Shown here: positions 13,001 through 23,429 of the stretch, piece by piece
Numbering within the stretch: the stretch's first letter is position 1
Layout of the letters: every line of letters starts with the position of its first letter
Assembly (NCBI GenBank): GCA_023333565.1
Contig: JAJKFH010002178.1
Span: 248,001 to 312,000, forward strand
Length of the DNA stretch: 64,000 nt
Direction of reading: 5' to 3'
Source of the DNA: Puffinus mauretanicus
Taxonomy: Eukaryota; Chordata; Aves; Procellariiformes; Procellariidae
Made by a program: the position numbers and the translations under genes
The notes under the pieces: model-generated
Database searches by the model: none
Seen by the model: the letters and a program-made list of their open reading frames with translations, nothing else
Told to the model about the DNA's origin: nothing

Positions 13001-15734
13001 CATGGTTTTATATATTTGCATAATCTTCATGCAGTTAGGGTTTCAAAAAGAGCAAAATAATTAAAAAAAAATTAAAAGCTAATCCCCCCCTTTGCAATTA
13101 CACACCCCAAATATCTGCTTAAATATGATGGTAATGAAGGATAGGGACTTTGCGGTTTGATGCAGACTCCCCATGGTATTCCTTTGAACTGCTGAGATGT
13201 AGCCACTTACTCTTTCTTGTTTATTCTGGTTTTCACAAACCTTGCCACTCAGTGTAACCACATGTTCAAAGCAAAACATAAAATGGTGTCATTTTAAAGG
13301 ACTCATTAATTTTCTTTGTACTCAAAAGCAGCAATATTAAAAAATGTAATACTCAAATTCTGAACACAAACGCTTTCCAATTTTACTGCTGTTTACTTCA
13401 AAGGGTCCTGAAAAGAGTATGCTGGAGAATTACGTTCTTGTGTTGAAAAATTAATATATCACCGACACTGACCCATTTTCTGATTCTCTCTGCTTTATGA
13501 ATTTTTAAAGTTTTCATATTTGTAAGACAGGTCCATTGTTAAATGTCTTTTAGGATACTGCCCCTTGAAAGATTAAAAAGCAAACCATGTTATGCTTTGG
13601 GTTGTTTATTTTTTAAAACCTGGAAGTTATTCTAGAAACTGCAATTGTCTTGACTGCTTCTGTTGAGGCCAGAACTGCTAAACAGATTATGTTATATATG
13701 CAAAATTTCTTATATTTTTGAGCTGATCTTGAGAATCCTTATTTAAGTGGTTGACATCAACAGAGATATTAAGGCCAGTATTCTTGTCTTTATAAACAAA
13801 AAAGGTGTTTTCAATTATTTTAGCTGTTATTTTAAAAAGTAATAACTTTCTCTGTGTTCCATAAAGGTTATAAAGCTGTGTAGGTTACAACTAACATTGC
13901 AAGCATTAATGCTTCACTGCAATACTCAGTTCATCTGACTGATCCAAAATGGTTGCAATATATATTCATCCTTCTGTGAAGGCAAGACAGAAGCAGCTAC
14001 AAGATTACTAGACAGGTTCTAGCATAGGTAATTTTACATCTATGAGGTCTGTGTCCTGGCAAATCTTCAATAACTGTGTTCAAATAGACAGTCATTTCTA
14101 AAGAAGTCAATAACGTAAAAACGGTGTTGATGTGGTTGATGTTCCACTGGGTAATGTAAGCGTAAAACAGGTATTATTAGAAATTTAGCCTTGTATTTGA
14201 TTTCCCATGGACCACATTGAACCCCACAAATCACAATCTTCCCTTTCCCTGTCCTGAAAACTTTCTGAACCTTTACAGTCATCCACACCAGAAATTATTG
14301 GGAATCAGTAATAGTACCCATCTCTTTCTGTTTATTCCAAAGAACATCTAAATATTTAAATGCTTGGGGCACTATATGATGTAATTTTCATGTATTACAT
14401 TGCTCTATCATAATTAGATTTAAATAGACTGAGTGTGGTACATAATTTCTGATTACAAGAATATTCTGTTATTTAGTGTATATAATTATCACTGTTCATG
14501 GCAAACTATAATTATTCTGTTTCTTGGAATAATTTCTGAGATGGAATTTTTTATGTCTGCTGTAAAGATCCATCAAATTCATTTTTCAAAGAGGTGGTTT
14601 TGATTTTTTTAAAGCTCATCTGATTATTTTGACTGTTTTACATTATTTTGAAGATTCCCGCACTTTCCTTTTTGCATCAATCTCTACTATAAGCAAAGGG
14701 GAAAAATAGTGTGTTCCAACAAGAGTCTGAACAGTAATAAAACATGGTGTGTTTGTCTGCTAGGCTGTAACAGATGACACAATATTCAAGAAATAGTAGT
14801 TCTCAGCATATGATATAAAACCTGGAAGAATAGAGTTTGACATTGCACTTGAAATATCTGGATTCATAAAGGAATTATCTTTGTGAATTTAAAAATTACC
14901 AATAACTGTGATATATGCAATACATCATGTATTTTAATAAATATATGCAAAGAAAGAGATAGTTATCTGTTTAGCTCCGTGATGCCATAGAATAAAACAC
15001 GGCATGGAATGCTGCTGTACAAACAGGCATATAATATCCCAATATTTTGTTCTTTTCCACAGACCTATTACAGATTTGTATTTTCTTATTATAATATTGA
15101 GAGAAATAAAGTTATTGTATAAAAGCCATATTCTTAGTGAAGTCTTACCATGAGAGAAAATGCACATCTTGTTTATCCATTAAGCTTTCAAATAATAAAG
15201 GTATGTAAGCAGAGCTCAAGATTGCTTAACGTAATTAATTATACAATAAATGCAATGAAATTGAGTTTTAGCAGCTTTAATATAAAATATTCCATTGGAG
15301 ATTAGTCAGTTGTCTTTCAGATAGGAAGCAGTTATTGAAAGATCTTCATAGTCATCTGGGCATTTAACCATGAGAAAAAAGCTATGGGGTCCCAGGTTTC
15401 ATTAGCTCATGGAAGGCAGCCACCTCACGCCTTCTTGTGAATGCAGTTGAGGGTTAGGTTATTTTCACCTGAAGGTGGCATTGCATGGTAATGTCTAAAT
15501 TAAGTCATGAAGCTGAGAAAAAAAAAAAGCACAATAACATACAGTAATGTGAATGAAGATGGTCCTGTGAGTTTTGCCCATCGTAGCACCTACTTGACAT
15601 CAACAGTTAAATGTAAAGTCTGATGAGTGACTTAATTACCACTCATTGGCACAAAGAGCAAGAGGAATGGGTATATTTAATACTGCTTGATTCATTTTTA
15701 TGATTTCCAAAACACCAACTTCTGCATCTACTCC
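4052..15734. other. Long unique AT-rich stretch, no gene recognised
   Basis: No coding gene, RNA gene or clear transposon terminus was recognised across these ~11.7 kb. The longest frames are 6725-7117 minus (130 codons, hydrophobic, overlapped by another open frame), 5586-5888 plus (100 codons, see separate entry) and 9342-9617 plus (91 codons). None shows a family motif. Slightly less AT-rich patches at 5590-5880, 9500-9600 and 10560-10800 could be conserved noncoding elements, but this cannot be decided from one sequence. Confidence 0.55.
5577..5892 (+). other. Possible terminal-exon-like segment (weak)
   Basis: A pyrimidine-rich tract (about 5547-5572) ends in TTACAG at 5571-5576, a good splice-acceptor look-alike. 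An ATG at 5586 opens 100 codons that stop at 5888, and an AATAAA hexamer overlaps the stop at 5887-5892. The first in-frame codon after the acceptor is TAA, so the frame cannot continue from an upstream exon. The protein (rich in Cys, Leu and Ser) matches no family I recognise. A noncoding last exon, a conserved noncoding element or chance are all possible; chance is the default. Confidence 0.15.
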
Positions 15735-15917
15735 TGTCATGGTTTAACCGGCAGGCAGCCAAACACCACACAGCCGCTCACTCACTCCTCCCCGCCAAGT
15801 GGGACGGGGAGAGAATCGGAAGGGTAAAAGTTGAGATAAAAACTGTTTAATAGAACAGAAAAGGAAGGGAAAATAATAATAATAATAAACATCATCATCA
15901 TCATCATCATCATCATA
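15735..15917 (-). repeat. Truncated 3' LTR of the provirus
   Basis: The plus strand begins TGTCATGGTTTAACCGGCAG and keeps the R/U5-like part (ATTAAA near 15847-15852 on the minus strand) up to the triplet array (15872-15917). It then passes directly into pol-derived sequence at about 15918. The whole U3 portion and the polypurine tract are missing, so this LTR is about 183 bp against 511 bp for its partner. The triplets here are ATC on the plus strand; in the 5' LTR they are GAT. Confidence 0.88.
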
Positions 15918-15920
15918 TTA

Positions 15921-16031
15921 ATGCATATGCATTCTCCAAAAACCCACAACGCCTAAGAAAGCCTGTGTTTCCTTCTTGCTAACTGGTGGGGACATGGTTG
16001 TTATTTTGCTGATCACATCTATTGGGATCTG
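15921..16031 (-). pseudogene. Reverse transcriptase fragment (RT C-terminal part)
   Basis: On the minus strand a short frame reads through SKKETQAFLGVVGFWRMH, a recognisable piece of retroviral RT from beyond the catalytic core (thumb/connection side). It follows within about 100 nt of the protease end, so the fingers, palm and catalytic YxDD region are deleted. It runs into the triplet array of the truncated 3' LTR, so everything from RNase H through envelope to U3 is also gone. Confidence 0.72.
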
Positions 16032-16129
16032 ACAACGCCTGTCCTGCCATTTTTATCCTAAAAACCGGATCTTCTGTGCAGGTGCACTGTTGTGGTGGTG
16101 ATTGGTACCTGCTGTTCTTCAACCCTCAG

Positions 16130-16765
16130 CTACCCCACAACAGAAGGGTCCTCCGAGAGACCAGGCAAGGTGGACAGCTGTTTAATTTCCTCCGTCTCCA
16201 GGGCAGCTATACCAAAAGCCCACTGGTACCCTTTTGGGTCCTTGAAATACCCTCTCTTGAGGTAGTCTATGCCAAGGACGCACGGAGCCTGTGGGCCAGT
16301 CACAAGGGGGTGCTTCTGCCACTCATTCCCGGTTAGACTCACTTTGGCCTCCAATACAGTTAACTCTTGGGATCCCCCTGTCACTCCAGAAATACAAATG
16401 GGTTCAGCCCCTTTATAGCTTGATGGCATCAGAGTACACTGTGCACCGGTGTCTACAAGAGTCTTACACTCCTGTGGGTCTGATGTGCCAGGCCATCGAA
16501 TCCACACAGTCCATTTGCCTGGGCAATATATAACATCTTCCTTGAAGAGATACCTTTTCTTCACGCCTGACAGCAGTCGTCTCCAGAGGCTGAGGACCTG
16601 TGTCCCTTTTCCTATCGCTTTGTCAATGCCCCCTTCCCTAGCAAGGGATCCCAGCTGTTTGACTTCCCTACCCTCTAATTCCAGGCTACTGGCCCCATTA
16701 TCCCAGCATTGGAGCAGCCAGGTAACAATATGCTCACCTGGACAATGGTGGAAATCTTTCTGCAT
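16130..16765 (-). pseudogene. Capsid N-terminal fragment fused to retroviral aspartic protease
   Basis: The frame is 211 codons. Residues 1-78 look like a Gag capsid N-terminal part: helical, with a WLLQCWDNGA motif and a WRRLL motif. From about residue 84 the sequence changes abruptly to a protease leader. The catalytic DTGA lies at residues 105-108, and the C-terminal LGID motif of retroviral proteases is at 164-167. The capsid C-terminal domain and the nucleocapsid zinc knuckles expected between them are absent, so an in-frame deletion has joined the two. The catalytic Asp-Thr-Gly is intact, but without the rest of Gag-Pol it is unlikely to be processed normally. The frame stops at 16130, just before pol. 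Confidence 0.8.
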
Positions 16766-16875
16766 ATCTCACAACTCATTCAGGGATAGGGATCAGGTGA
16801 TTTCCATCTCGTTTATGAGTTCTTCCTCTTCCTCCTCCCCTCCTTGTGATGGCCCTGCTTTTCCATCATCCCTTT

Positions 16876-17274
16876 CTAAATAACCTGACTTTTGCTTCCA
16901 AGATTTCCTTTTATGTATAGGGGCAACGGATACCAGCACGGGTTGGTCCTCTGATTCAGCTGTAGTACCTGTTGTGGGGGTTGGAGTAGCTGCAGTGCCT
17001 GTCGCAGGGGCTGGAGTAGCTGCATTTTGTCATCAGATCTGGAGACCTTCTCTTTCCCTTGAGGGTTCTGAATAGTGTTGAACAGGGCTCGGTAGGCATG
17101 GGCCAGGCCCCAGCATGCTGCAGTAGTCTGGGTCTCTATGGAATTGCCAGCATGACAGCATATGTTTTCCAAATATTTTACTAGTTTTTCAGGATTCTGC
17201 ACTTGTTCAGGGGTGAAGTTCCAAAACATTGGGGGTGACCACTGTCCTAGGCACTTGCCCATACTATCCCACAC
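16876..17274 (-). pseudogene. Gag-like fragment (frameshifted)
   Basis: A 132-codon frame overlaps the end of the hydrophobic leader frame. Its first part (about 50 residues, with tryptophans, cysteines and a helical AHAYRALF segment) looks like structured coding sequence. The second part reads as Leu/Gln repeats in this frame, but in another frame is a Pro/Thr/Ala-rich linker followed by a basic Lys-rich patch and a run of glutamates. That pattern is typical of a retroviral Gag linker, so a frameshift lies near 17030. It precedes capsid-like sequence in the same direction. The break makes it a pseudogene. Confidence 0.6.
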
Positions 17275-17777
17275 ACCCTGCCACTTATAACTATCCTTGG
17301 GGCAGATCTCTGGGAGGTAGTCTTAAATAGTTGTTTAACCTTAAACAAGGCCTGAAACACATTCAGGAGACATAGCAATAGGAACATACTGGTTTGAACA
17401 TTCCAAGGATATTCAAAATCCTCAAGAGCTATTGTAATCAACCTGGAGGATAAGGGGAAGGTGAAGGAAGCTGTGTCCCCCGTAAATTGCCTCTCCAAGG
17501 AGAAGAGATAAAAGGTGTAATTACTAATAGTTTCCTCGAAATAGCTCCTGAAGCACAGGAATGACGGCAGTGCTGAATACAATCCCATGACCAATAATTT
17601 TATCATACCATAAGCCACTGTTACACAGTGTAGCAAAGCGATGACCTTAATCCATCTCCCAGAGATGACAATCCCCACATAAATACTGATAATCAGCAGT
17701 ATAGACAGCCAGTAAGGTGCTACAGACCAAAACTTCAAGTACCAATCCAACAACTCTGAGAGCAAATAAACCAACAT
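17247..17777 (-). pseudogene. Hydrophobic leader/Gag N-terminal reading frame of the provirus
   Basis: An uninterrupted 176-codon frame starts 94 nt after the primer binding site. It is strongly hydrophobic, with likely membrane segments at about residues 18-40, 44-72 and 128-145, and one N-glycosylation-type NYT near residue 86. It does not look like a standard matrix domain. Near its 3' end a second frame opens (see 16876-17274), so the leader and the gag-like part were probably one reading frame now separated by a frameshift near 17280. The sequence shows position and hydrophobicity. A role in directing Gag to internal membranes, as the ER signal of rodent intracisternal A particles does, is inference. 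I do not recognise the family. Confidence 0.6.
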
Positions 17778-17871
17778 TGTGACCAGCGACTACTAAACTG
17801 ATATAATGAATGCTTATAACAATTTGTTTTAATCCGCTCGGGTCAGATGTGTCGTTATCTTAATGCTTTGT

Positions 17872-17889
17872 GCCCCATGTTGGGTGCCA
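17872..17889 (-). promoter_or_regulatory. Primer binding site, tRNA-Lys(1,2) type
   Basis: The minus strand reads TGGCACCCAACATGGGGC, 8 nt after the LTR terminus. It differs from the known lysine-1,2 primer binding site by two G-to-A changes, both at CpG positions. This is what CpG decay in a methylated genome would produce. This type of primer is used by betaretrovirus-like elements, which supports the class assignment and the minus-strand orientation. Confidence 0.8.
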
Positions 17890-17897
17890 AAAAGGAC

Positions 17898-18026
17898 TGT
17901 CGTGGTTTAAGCTGGCAGGCAGCCAAACACCATGCAGCCGTTCACAGAGAATCGGAAGGGTAAGAGTGAGAAAACTCGTGGGCTGAGTTTAATAGAACAG
18001 AAAAGGAAGGGATAATAATAATAATA

Positions 18027-18073
<47 letters not shown>

Positions 18074-18408
18074 ACAAAACGAGTGATGCACAATGCAATT
18101 GCTCACCACCCACTGAGCAATGCCCAAAAAACAGCGATCACTACTTCCTGGATCACGCCTACCGTTCATATACTGAGCATGATGTCACACGGTATGGAAT
18201 ACTTTGTTGGCCAGCTGGGCCAACTATCCGGTTATGCTCCCTCCCAGCCTCTTGTGCACTTGGCAGAGCACGGAAGCTGAAAGTCCTTGACTATAGGGTA
18301 CTTAGCAACAACTGAAAACATCAGTACGTTATCAACATTCTTCTCATACTAAATACAAAACACAGCACTAGGAAGAAATTTAACTCTATCCCAGCTGAAA
18401 CCAGGACA
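17898..18408 (-). repeat. Complete 5' LTR of the provirus (511 bp)
   Basis: On the minus strand the LTR starts TGTCCTGGTTTCAGCTGGG and ends AAACCACGACA, so it has TG...CA termini. In sense order it has a TATA-like element (CAGTATATGAA, near 18165-18175), then a long triplet array (18012-18073), then ATTAAA (near 17987-17992), a variant polyadenylation hexamer. It is followed after 8 nt by the primer binding site, which fixes it as the 5' LTR. Solo copies lie at 44300-44819 and 55581-56182. The triplet array gives spurious poly-His and poly-Ile frames on the minus strand that are not genes. Confidence 0.92.
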
Positions 18409-21400
18409 GGTCCTTTTGTAGTTTGGTCTTATTTTGGTGCTTGTGTACCTCAAAGTTTTTTGCTCTGTTTTTTTGGTTTGGTGGGGTGAGTTGCTTTTAG
18501 AAGTGCATGCCTCTCTCCCCAGAATGTAAGCTTACACTGGATATGTGTGTGAGAAGAACAGATCTGGGAAAGCTGAGTGTCATCTTACTGATCAATCACC
18601 TGGTTGGTGAGGGCATGAAGTCTGTGTTTTGCTGTGAGTACACACCCCAGTGGTTTCACCACTGGCTGTGCATACCCTGGCTTTCAGCAGTCATTTATCA
18701 GGATCTAATAGTCAGTCTCCTGTTCTCCTACCATTATTCTTACAGTGTTCCACACAAACATTTACAAGTGGCTACCTCACAAATTTCCCATAAAATGAAG
18801 TTTCCTGTGTTTGCTGCAGTTCGAATGGAAAGCAGGATTTCTGGGAATATAAAAGCAAAAAGAAATGTCATTTTTGAGTTAAAATGTATTACAAAAGGAG
18901 AGTCATAATAGTGACCATTTATACCTCCATACCTCCTTTGGGCTGGGCACACTTTTTTTGTGTAACTCTGATTCAAACTTTAGTGTCTTGCTTTCTAAAC
19001 AGAAGAAAAAATAAATCCCTCTATTCCACAGAGAGCTTACACTTCTGTATAAAATCTCATTAGTCTCACATATCTTTATTTCCTCTTTTTCCTCAGCAGA
19101 CTTCTTACTCTCAGTCCTGAGTCATGTGTAAGAGGTTAGCTCTGCTGCTGGCAAGAAAAAAATTCCCCTTACCTGAACAGTATGGTACCTGCACTGTATT
19201 GTAAACATTGTCCTTGAACAAGATAACACTTCCTAAGACAGGCAAAAAAGATGATCTGAAGTATAGGACAGTTTCCATATAAGGAAAAAGTTGGATAGGA
19301 ATTGACTGTTCACTGCCTTTTTCAGTACAGAAACTAGGGCCTTCAAATTAAGACAGTAAGAGTTAGTGAAACTCCTCGCCCAAGGATGTTTGTGTGAAAC
19401 AAATGTAGAGGCATCCAAAAGGACACTGAAAAAGCACTCACTGTTTAGTAAGTTTAGGGTTACTGCAGAGACAACTTCTAACAGGCTGAGGAGATCTCCT
19501 GAAGGGAAAACTGTTGGAAGAGGTGCATCACTTATGCTTGTCTACTCCGCCTTTTTCCACCTAAAGTCACTGTCAAAGACAAAAACCTGGACTGTAAATG
19601 CATTAAACGGACCCTTGTTCTGAACTAGTAAAAGTCTCTGTAGCAGTTTGGGTGGAGTAGGTGGGGGAAAGTTAAACAATTACTAAATTATTTGCACTAT
19701 TTATATTCTAAAAACATTTAGGGGAAAAAAAGGGGTTCTAGTTCTAGTTCTAAAGCATCTGTCTTGCTCATAATCCAGTCCTTGTGGGATATAGCTGCTT
19801 TTTGTTTTCTGAAACTCTGAATATCCTGAAGTTTGCAGAAGGTTTTACCTTCAGGAGTCATAACTTTGCTCATGGGTGCCACCTTAGGTCTAAGGGTTTA
19901 CTCAGCTTGCAATCATGGCTTGCATGTTACTTTTTTATTTGTGTTTCTCTCTGTCAGGAAATGTAACAAATTATTCCAGTTTCTACACATCTACAGACGC
20001 ATGGCCCGTTCTATGCTTAGTTTCAGCCATGATTTGAAAAACATGGTATGAGATTTCAAATAAATATGCTGAGATAGTTATGATTGTAGCACTGTGTCTG
20101 GAGGGCAATTCTTCAGTAAAATGAGTAGAACACTAAAAAAGTCTAATTTTCTAAAATGTCTCACATACTGTCTAGTTTCTCAGACTGATTGTAATTTTAA
20201 ATCATTTTTGTTTAGGAGGAGTGCAATATGTTAGGAAAAAATAGTGAATTATCTTTTTACCTCTAGATTTCTCTGTAAGAAAAGATATCCAAGAATCATT
20301 TCTTTTCTTTTGGAAACCAGCTGTCACTCCCTTCAAAGCCTGTGCTGCATAACAATTCCATTGCAATTTTTGTGAAGAAAATGTTGTTGTTCTTTCCTCT
20401 TGTGGCAGAAGTTATTTTGTCTTTACCTAAAACTGAGCAATATGGATGCTATATATATCATAAGTAGGAATCAAATGTTATATGTTTATATACATAATGA
20501 AACTGTTGAAATTATGTTTTGTAATGGTACTCTGCCTGGCCTTTGCATACACAGATGGAAGAGAAAACCCTATCCTATCTAAGTCCTTGTGAGTCTGGTT
20601 TGTCTCATGTAAAAATTGATTTTTTCTTAAATTTAAGTAGGAGAGGTTACCCTCTCAGCAATAAAAGATGTTATCACATTAACATGATGTCTCTGGACAG
20701 CAAAGCACTTTAGCACTTAGGTAATTTTAACTACACAAGAACCACAGCCACACTTATGTTTAGAGTTTAGAGTTTTTATGCTCTTTATTTGGTTAAATAT
20801 TTGCATGATTCACCCCAAATTAATTTTATCTATAAGGGCTTTTTAAAATTTGACTTATTACCACAATACCTGAATGCTTTCTGTGTAAAATCAATAGCAA
20901 TAACTATTCTTTAAATAGATTTTGGGCGTCTGATACCTTTTTCTTAAAATAAAAAAAATGACCGGAAGAAGAGGTTATAATTTTTGTCTTTTCACATATT
21001 TTTACTACACATTTCTACCACTTTTTTTTTTCCTTTTCATTTTCAGAATGGTCATATGAGTGGTAGAAATCAATATGATGAGTGTTTTTGTGATGATACA
21101 AAGACTTTTTTTTTTTGAGATATGTTTTTTCCTTTCCTTTTTTCAAATTGGTTAGTTTCGTGGAGGGGAAAGTAGTTTGGCTTCATATACTCTCATTTAT
21201 TTGGAATGTGTAGTTAATGTGTTCTCTGGCAATATTTAATATATCTGGCAAGGAGCCAGGAATGAAATAATACCTATGCTGCTAGTCAAGCTCACATGTG
21301 AGGTTTTTGGCTTTGGTTAATTGCAGTAGGCAAATATTATACATTGTACAGTTACTTTCTTGTAGCCATGAGCACTACATATCCCTGCAAACATAATTTG

Positions 21401-23348
21401 AACTTCTAAAACTAAAAAGTAAATTCAAATACAGTGCAATTTCCAAATTGGTCTCTCTGTCTCCTTCCATTTTTGGATTGGTTTTGTGTTTCTTGAAAAC
21501 CCACCAGAGAGCTTTGTGTTTTCATACAGATAATGGAGATCAAACCTGTTTTGCATTTTGTTTGTTACATTTATGTTTATTTCTTCATATAACACATTTA
21601 AACGAAAGCTTTTTTATCCCATTTCCTGTGTTCTGCGGGGGAAATATAACTTTGTCAAAGGTAGTTTATGGGAAATGTGACTGCTTTAATTTGCTGGATC
21701 AGCTCACTGTGGCCTATTATAACTGTGTGAAGTAATTTTAGGTCAGATGTCAATATGGGCATGTTGCAGTTTTATTTATCTTCTGTGTAGCACTTGCATT
21801 CATGATCTGTCTTCTTTGCAATTGTCTTGCACTTTGTGAAACAGGCACTGTAAAGAACTGTGCTAAGGCATCTATTTGCACTGTAAAACAGTCCATTTCA
21901 CTGAACCTACAAAACACACAAATACATGCTCTTGACCATCTCTTCATGGCGTGTTTTCTAACTTTCCAACGACAGATGTGTAGATATGGAGCCTTGTAGC
22001 TGCCCCTGGCTGCTCTGCTGCCTCTCCTGCTCCTTGCCTCACTTCCTGGGGAGCCCCCATAGCCCTTGCAGAACCCCAGCAGTGACAGATCTGCCTATAG
22101 TAATGCCTCCATAGCACTGATGCACCTATGATGGACATCAGTGAGCCAGATTTCGCCCTACACCTTTGTTGATGAGGGAAGAAAAAGTCAATAATGTAAA
22201 TGACTCGGCAAACACTAATAAACTCAATAACAACAAATCATGAAAAAAAAAATGCAGAGGGAAACTAGTGCATAATGAATGTAACCAGGGCATATCAAGT
22301 AAATCATTAATGAATTGCACTGGATAGATATTCCTAGTCTAATGAATTATCTTTATTCAACAAACAACAATACGTGAACACTTTATATTTCTAGAACATG
22401 TTACTTGCTTCCAGTGAAACAGTTGTATTAATATTGCATTGTGTTGTTCATGTTCTTATTCTGACAATATTATTTTATCCTCTTGTTAAGGCACGGTGTC
22501 TCACAGGGGAGAGTTATTCTGGGGCTGTCTGTTAAATATGCCATGCAACTAACCCAGATCTGAGGAGCTAATTATGTTATCTGTGATGTTATTAAATAAT
22601 TATAGTCCTTGAAATGGGGTCAGAAGTAACAGGACATCCCTGTAGTGCAGCATTCACAGTTCATATAGAGAGCTAGTTTAAAAAAAAAAAAAAAAAAGAG
22701 AGAGAGAAGGAAAGCAAATGCTTGTAGGCTTTAACCCATTTACTGCTGTTTTCCATGGGTACACTCATAGTTAACGTGCGTTTGCATTTTCTTGATTGTT
22801 GCTGCATACTAGATCTGCAGCTATTGGTCTCAACACAGTCTGCAAAACTGATAACCACTCATCTTTTTTTAGCAGTTCAAAAGCTTTTTCTGGCTTCCTG
22901 GCTCCCAGTTTTCTTTTTTCTTTTTCTTTTCTTTTTTTTTCTCAGTGGGTTTGATCGCACACAGAGACTATCTTCTGAGACAAATTTAATGTGGAAAGTA
23001 GGACATCATATCCAGGTGGACTTAACTATCCACCTTGAATACAGTTGATAAATAAGCTGCTGGACAGCTAGTAATTCTTGCTTTGCTAATTTTTGTAGCA
23101 TTTAAAGGGCTCTAGCTACAATTTCTGTCATGATTGTCATTAAAATACTTGTCTTCATCAGAGTTACATAAACAGAGAGAATGAACTGTAGCAGATAAAG
23201 AGGTTGTTTTGAAAATGCTGACATTTTTATAGCATTTGCTCTATATAATGTCTTTTGATTGTGTGTAGTTTCCTGAAATTTGCTGGAAACATACCTTCTG
23301 ATGGAATTATACAGCCCTAGCATTTTTAGCATGATTATATATATGTCT
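18409..23348. other. Unique DNA between provirus and CR1, no gene recognised
   Basis: This is AT-rich sequence with only short open frames, the longest at 18507-18908 plus (133 codons), none with a recognised domain. It contains a GC-richer patch at about 21990-22110, an A18 tract followed by GA repeats at 22680-22708, and pyrimidine runs at 22914-22944. No transposon termini or RNA genes were seen. Confidence 0.55.
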
Positions 23349-23429
23349 AACGGGGCTCATCGAGAGGGCTTTAAACTAGGTTCGAAGAGGGAAGGGGATA
23401 AAACCAGGCTCACTAGAGAAGAGCCTAGG

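Larger units (their letters stand above)
15735..18408 (-). mobile_element. Deleted endogenous retrovirus (betaretrovirus-like, avian)
   Basis: This is a ~2.7-kb proviral remnant read on the minus strand. From its 5' side it holds: complete LTR (18408-17898), lysine-type primer binding site (17889-17872), a hydrophobic leader frame, gag pieces, a DTGA-type protease, a short reverse transcriptase piece, and a truncated 3' LTR (15917-15735). I see no complete RT, RNase H, integrase or envelope, and no CCHC zinc knuckle. At least three internal deletions are needed to explain it. The primer binding site suggests the betaretrovirus-like (ERVK) class. No convincing target-site duplication is present (ACTCC on the left, GGTCC on the right). 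The copy cannot be autonomous. Confidence 0.88.

Noticed and set aside
16449..16883. Plus-strand 144-codon frame
   Set aside because: It lies antisense to the protease/capsid part of the provirus, which has a catalytic DTG motif in the minus direction.
17907..18169. Poly-histidine and poly-isoleucine open frames on the minus strand
   Set aside because: They are translations of the GAT/TAA triplet array inside the proviral 5' LTR, not a gene.
22680..22708. A18 tract followed by GA repeats as a retrocopy tail
   Set aside because: No AATAAA lies 10-30 nt upstream and no gene-like sequence precedes it; a simple repeat is sufficient.
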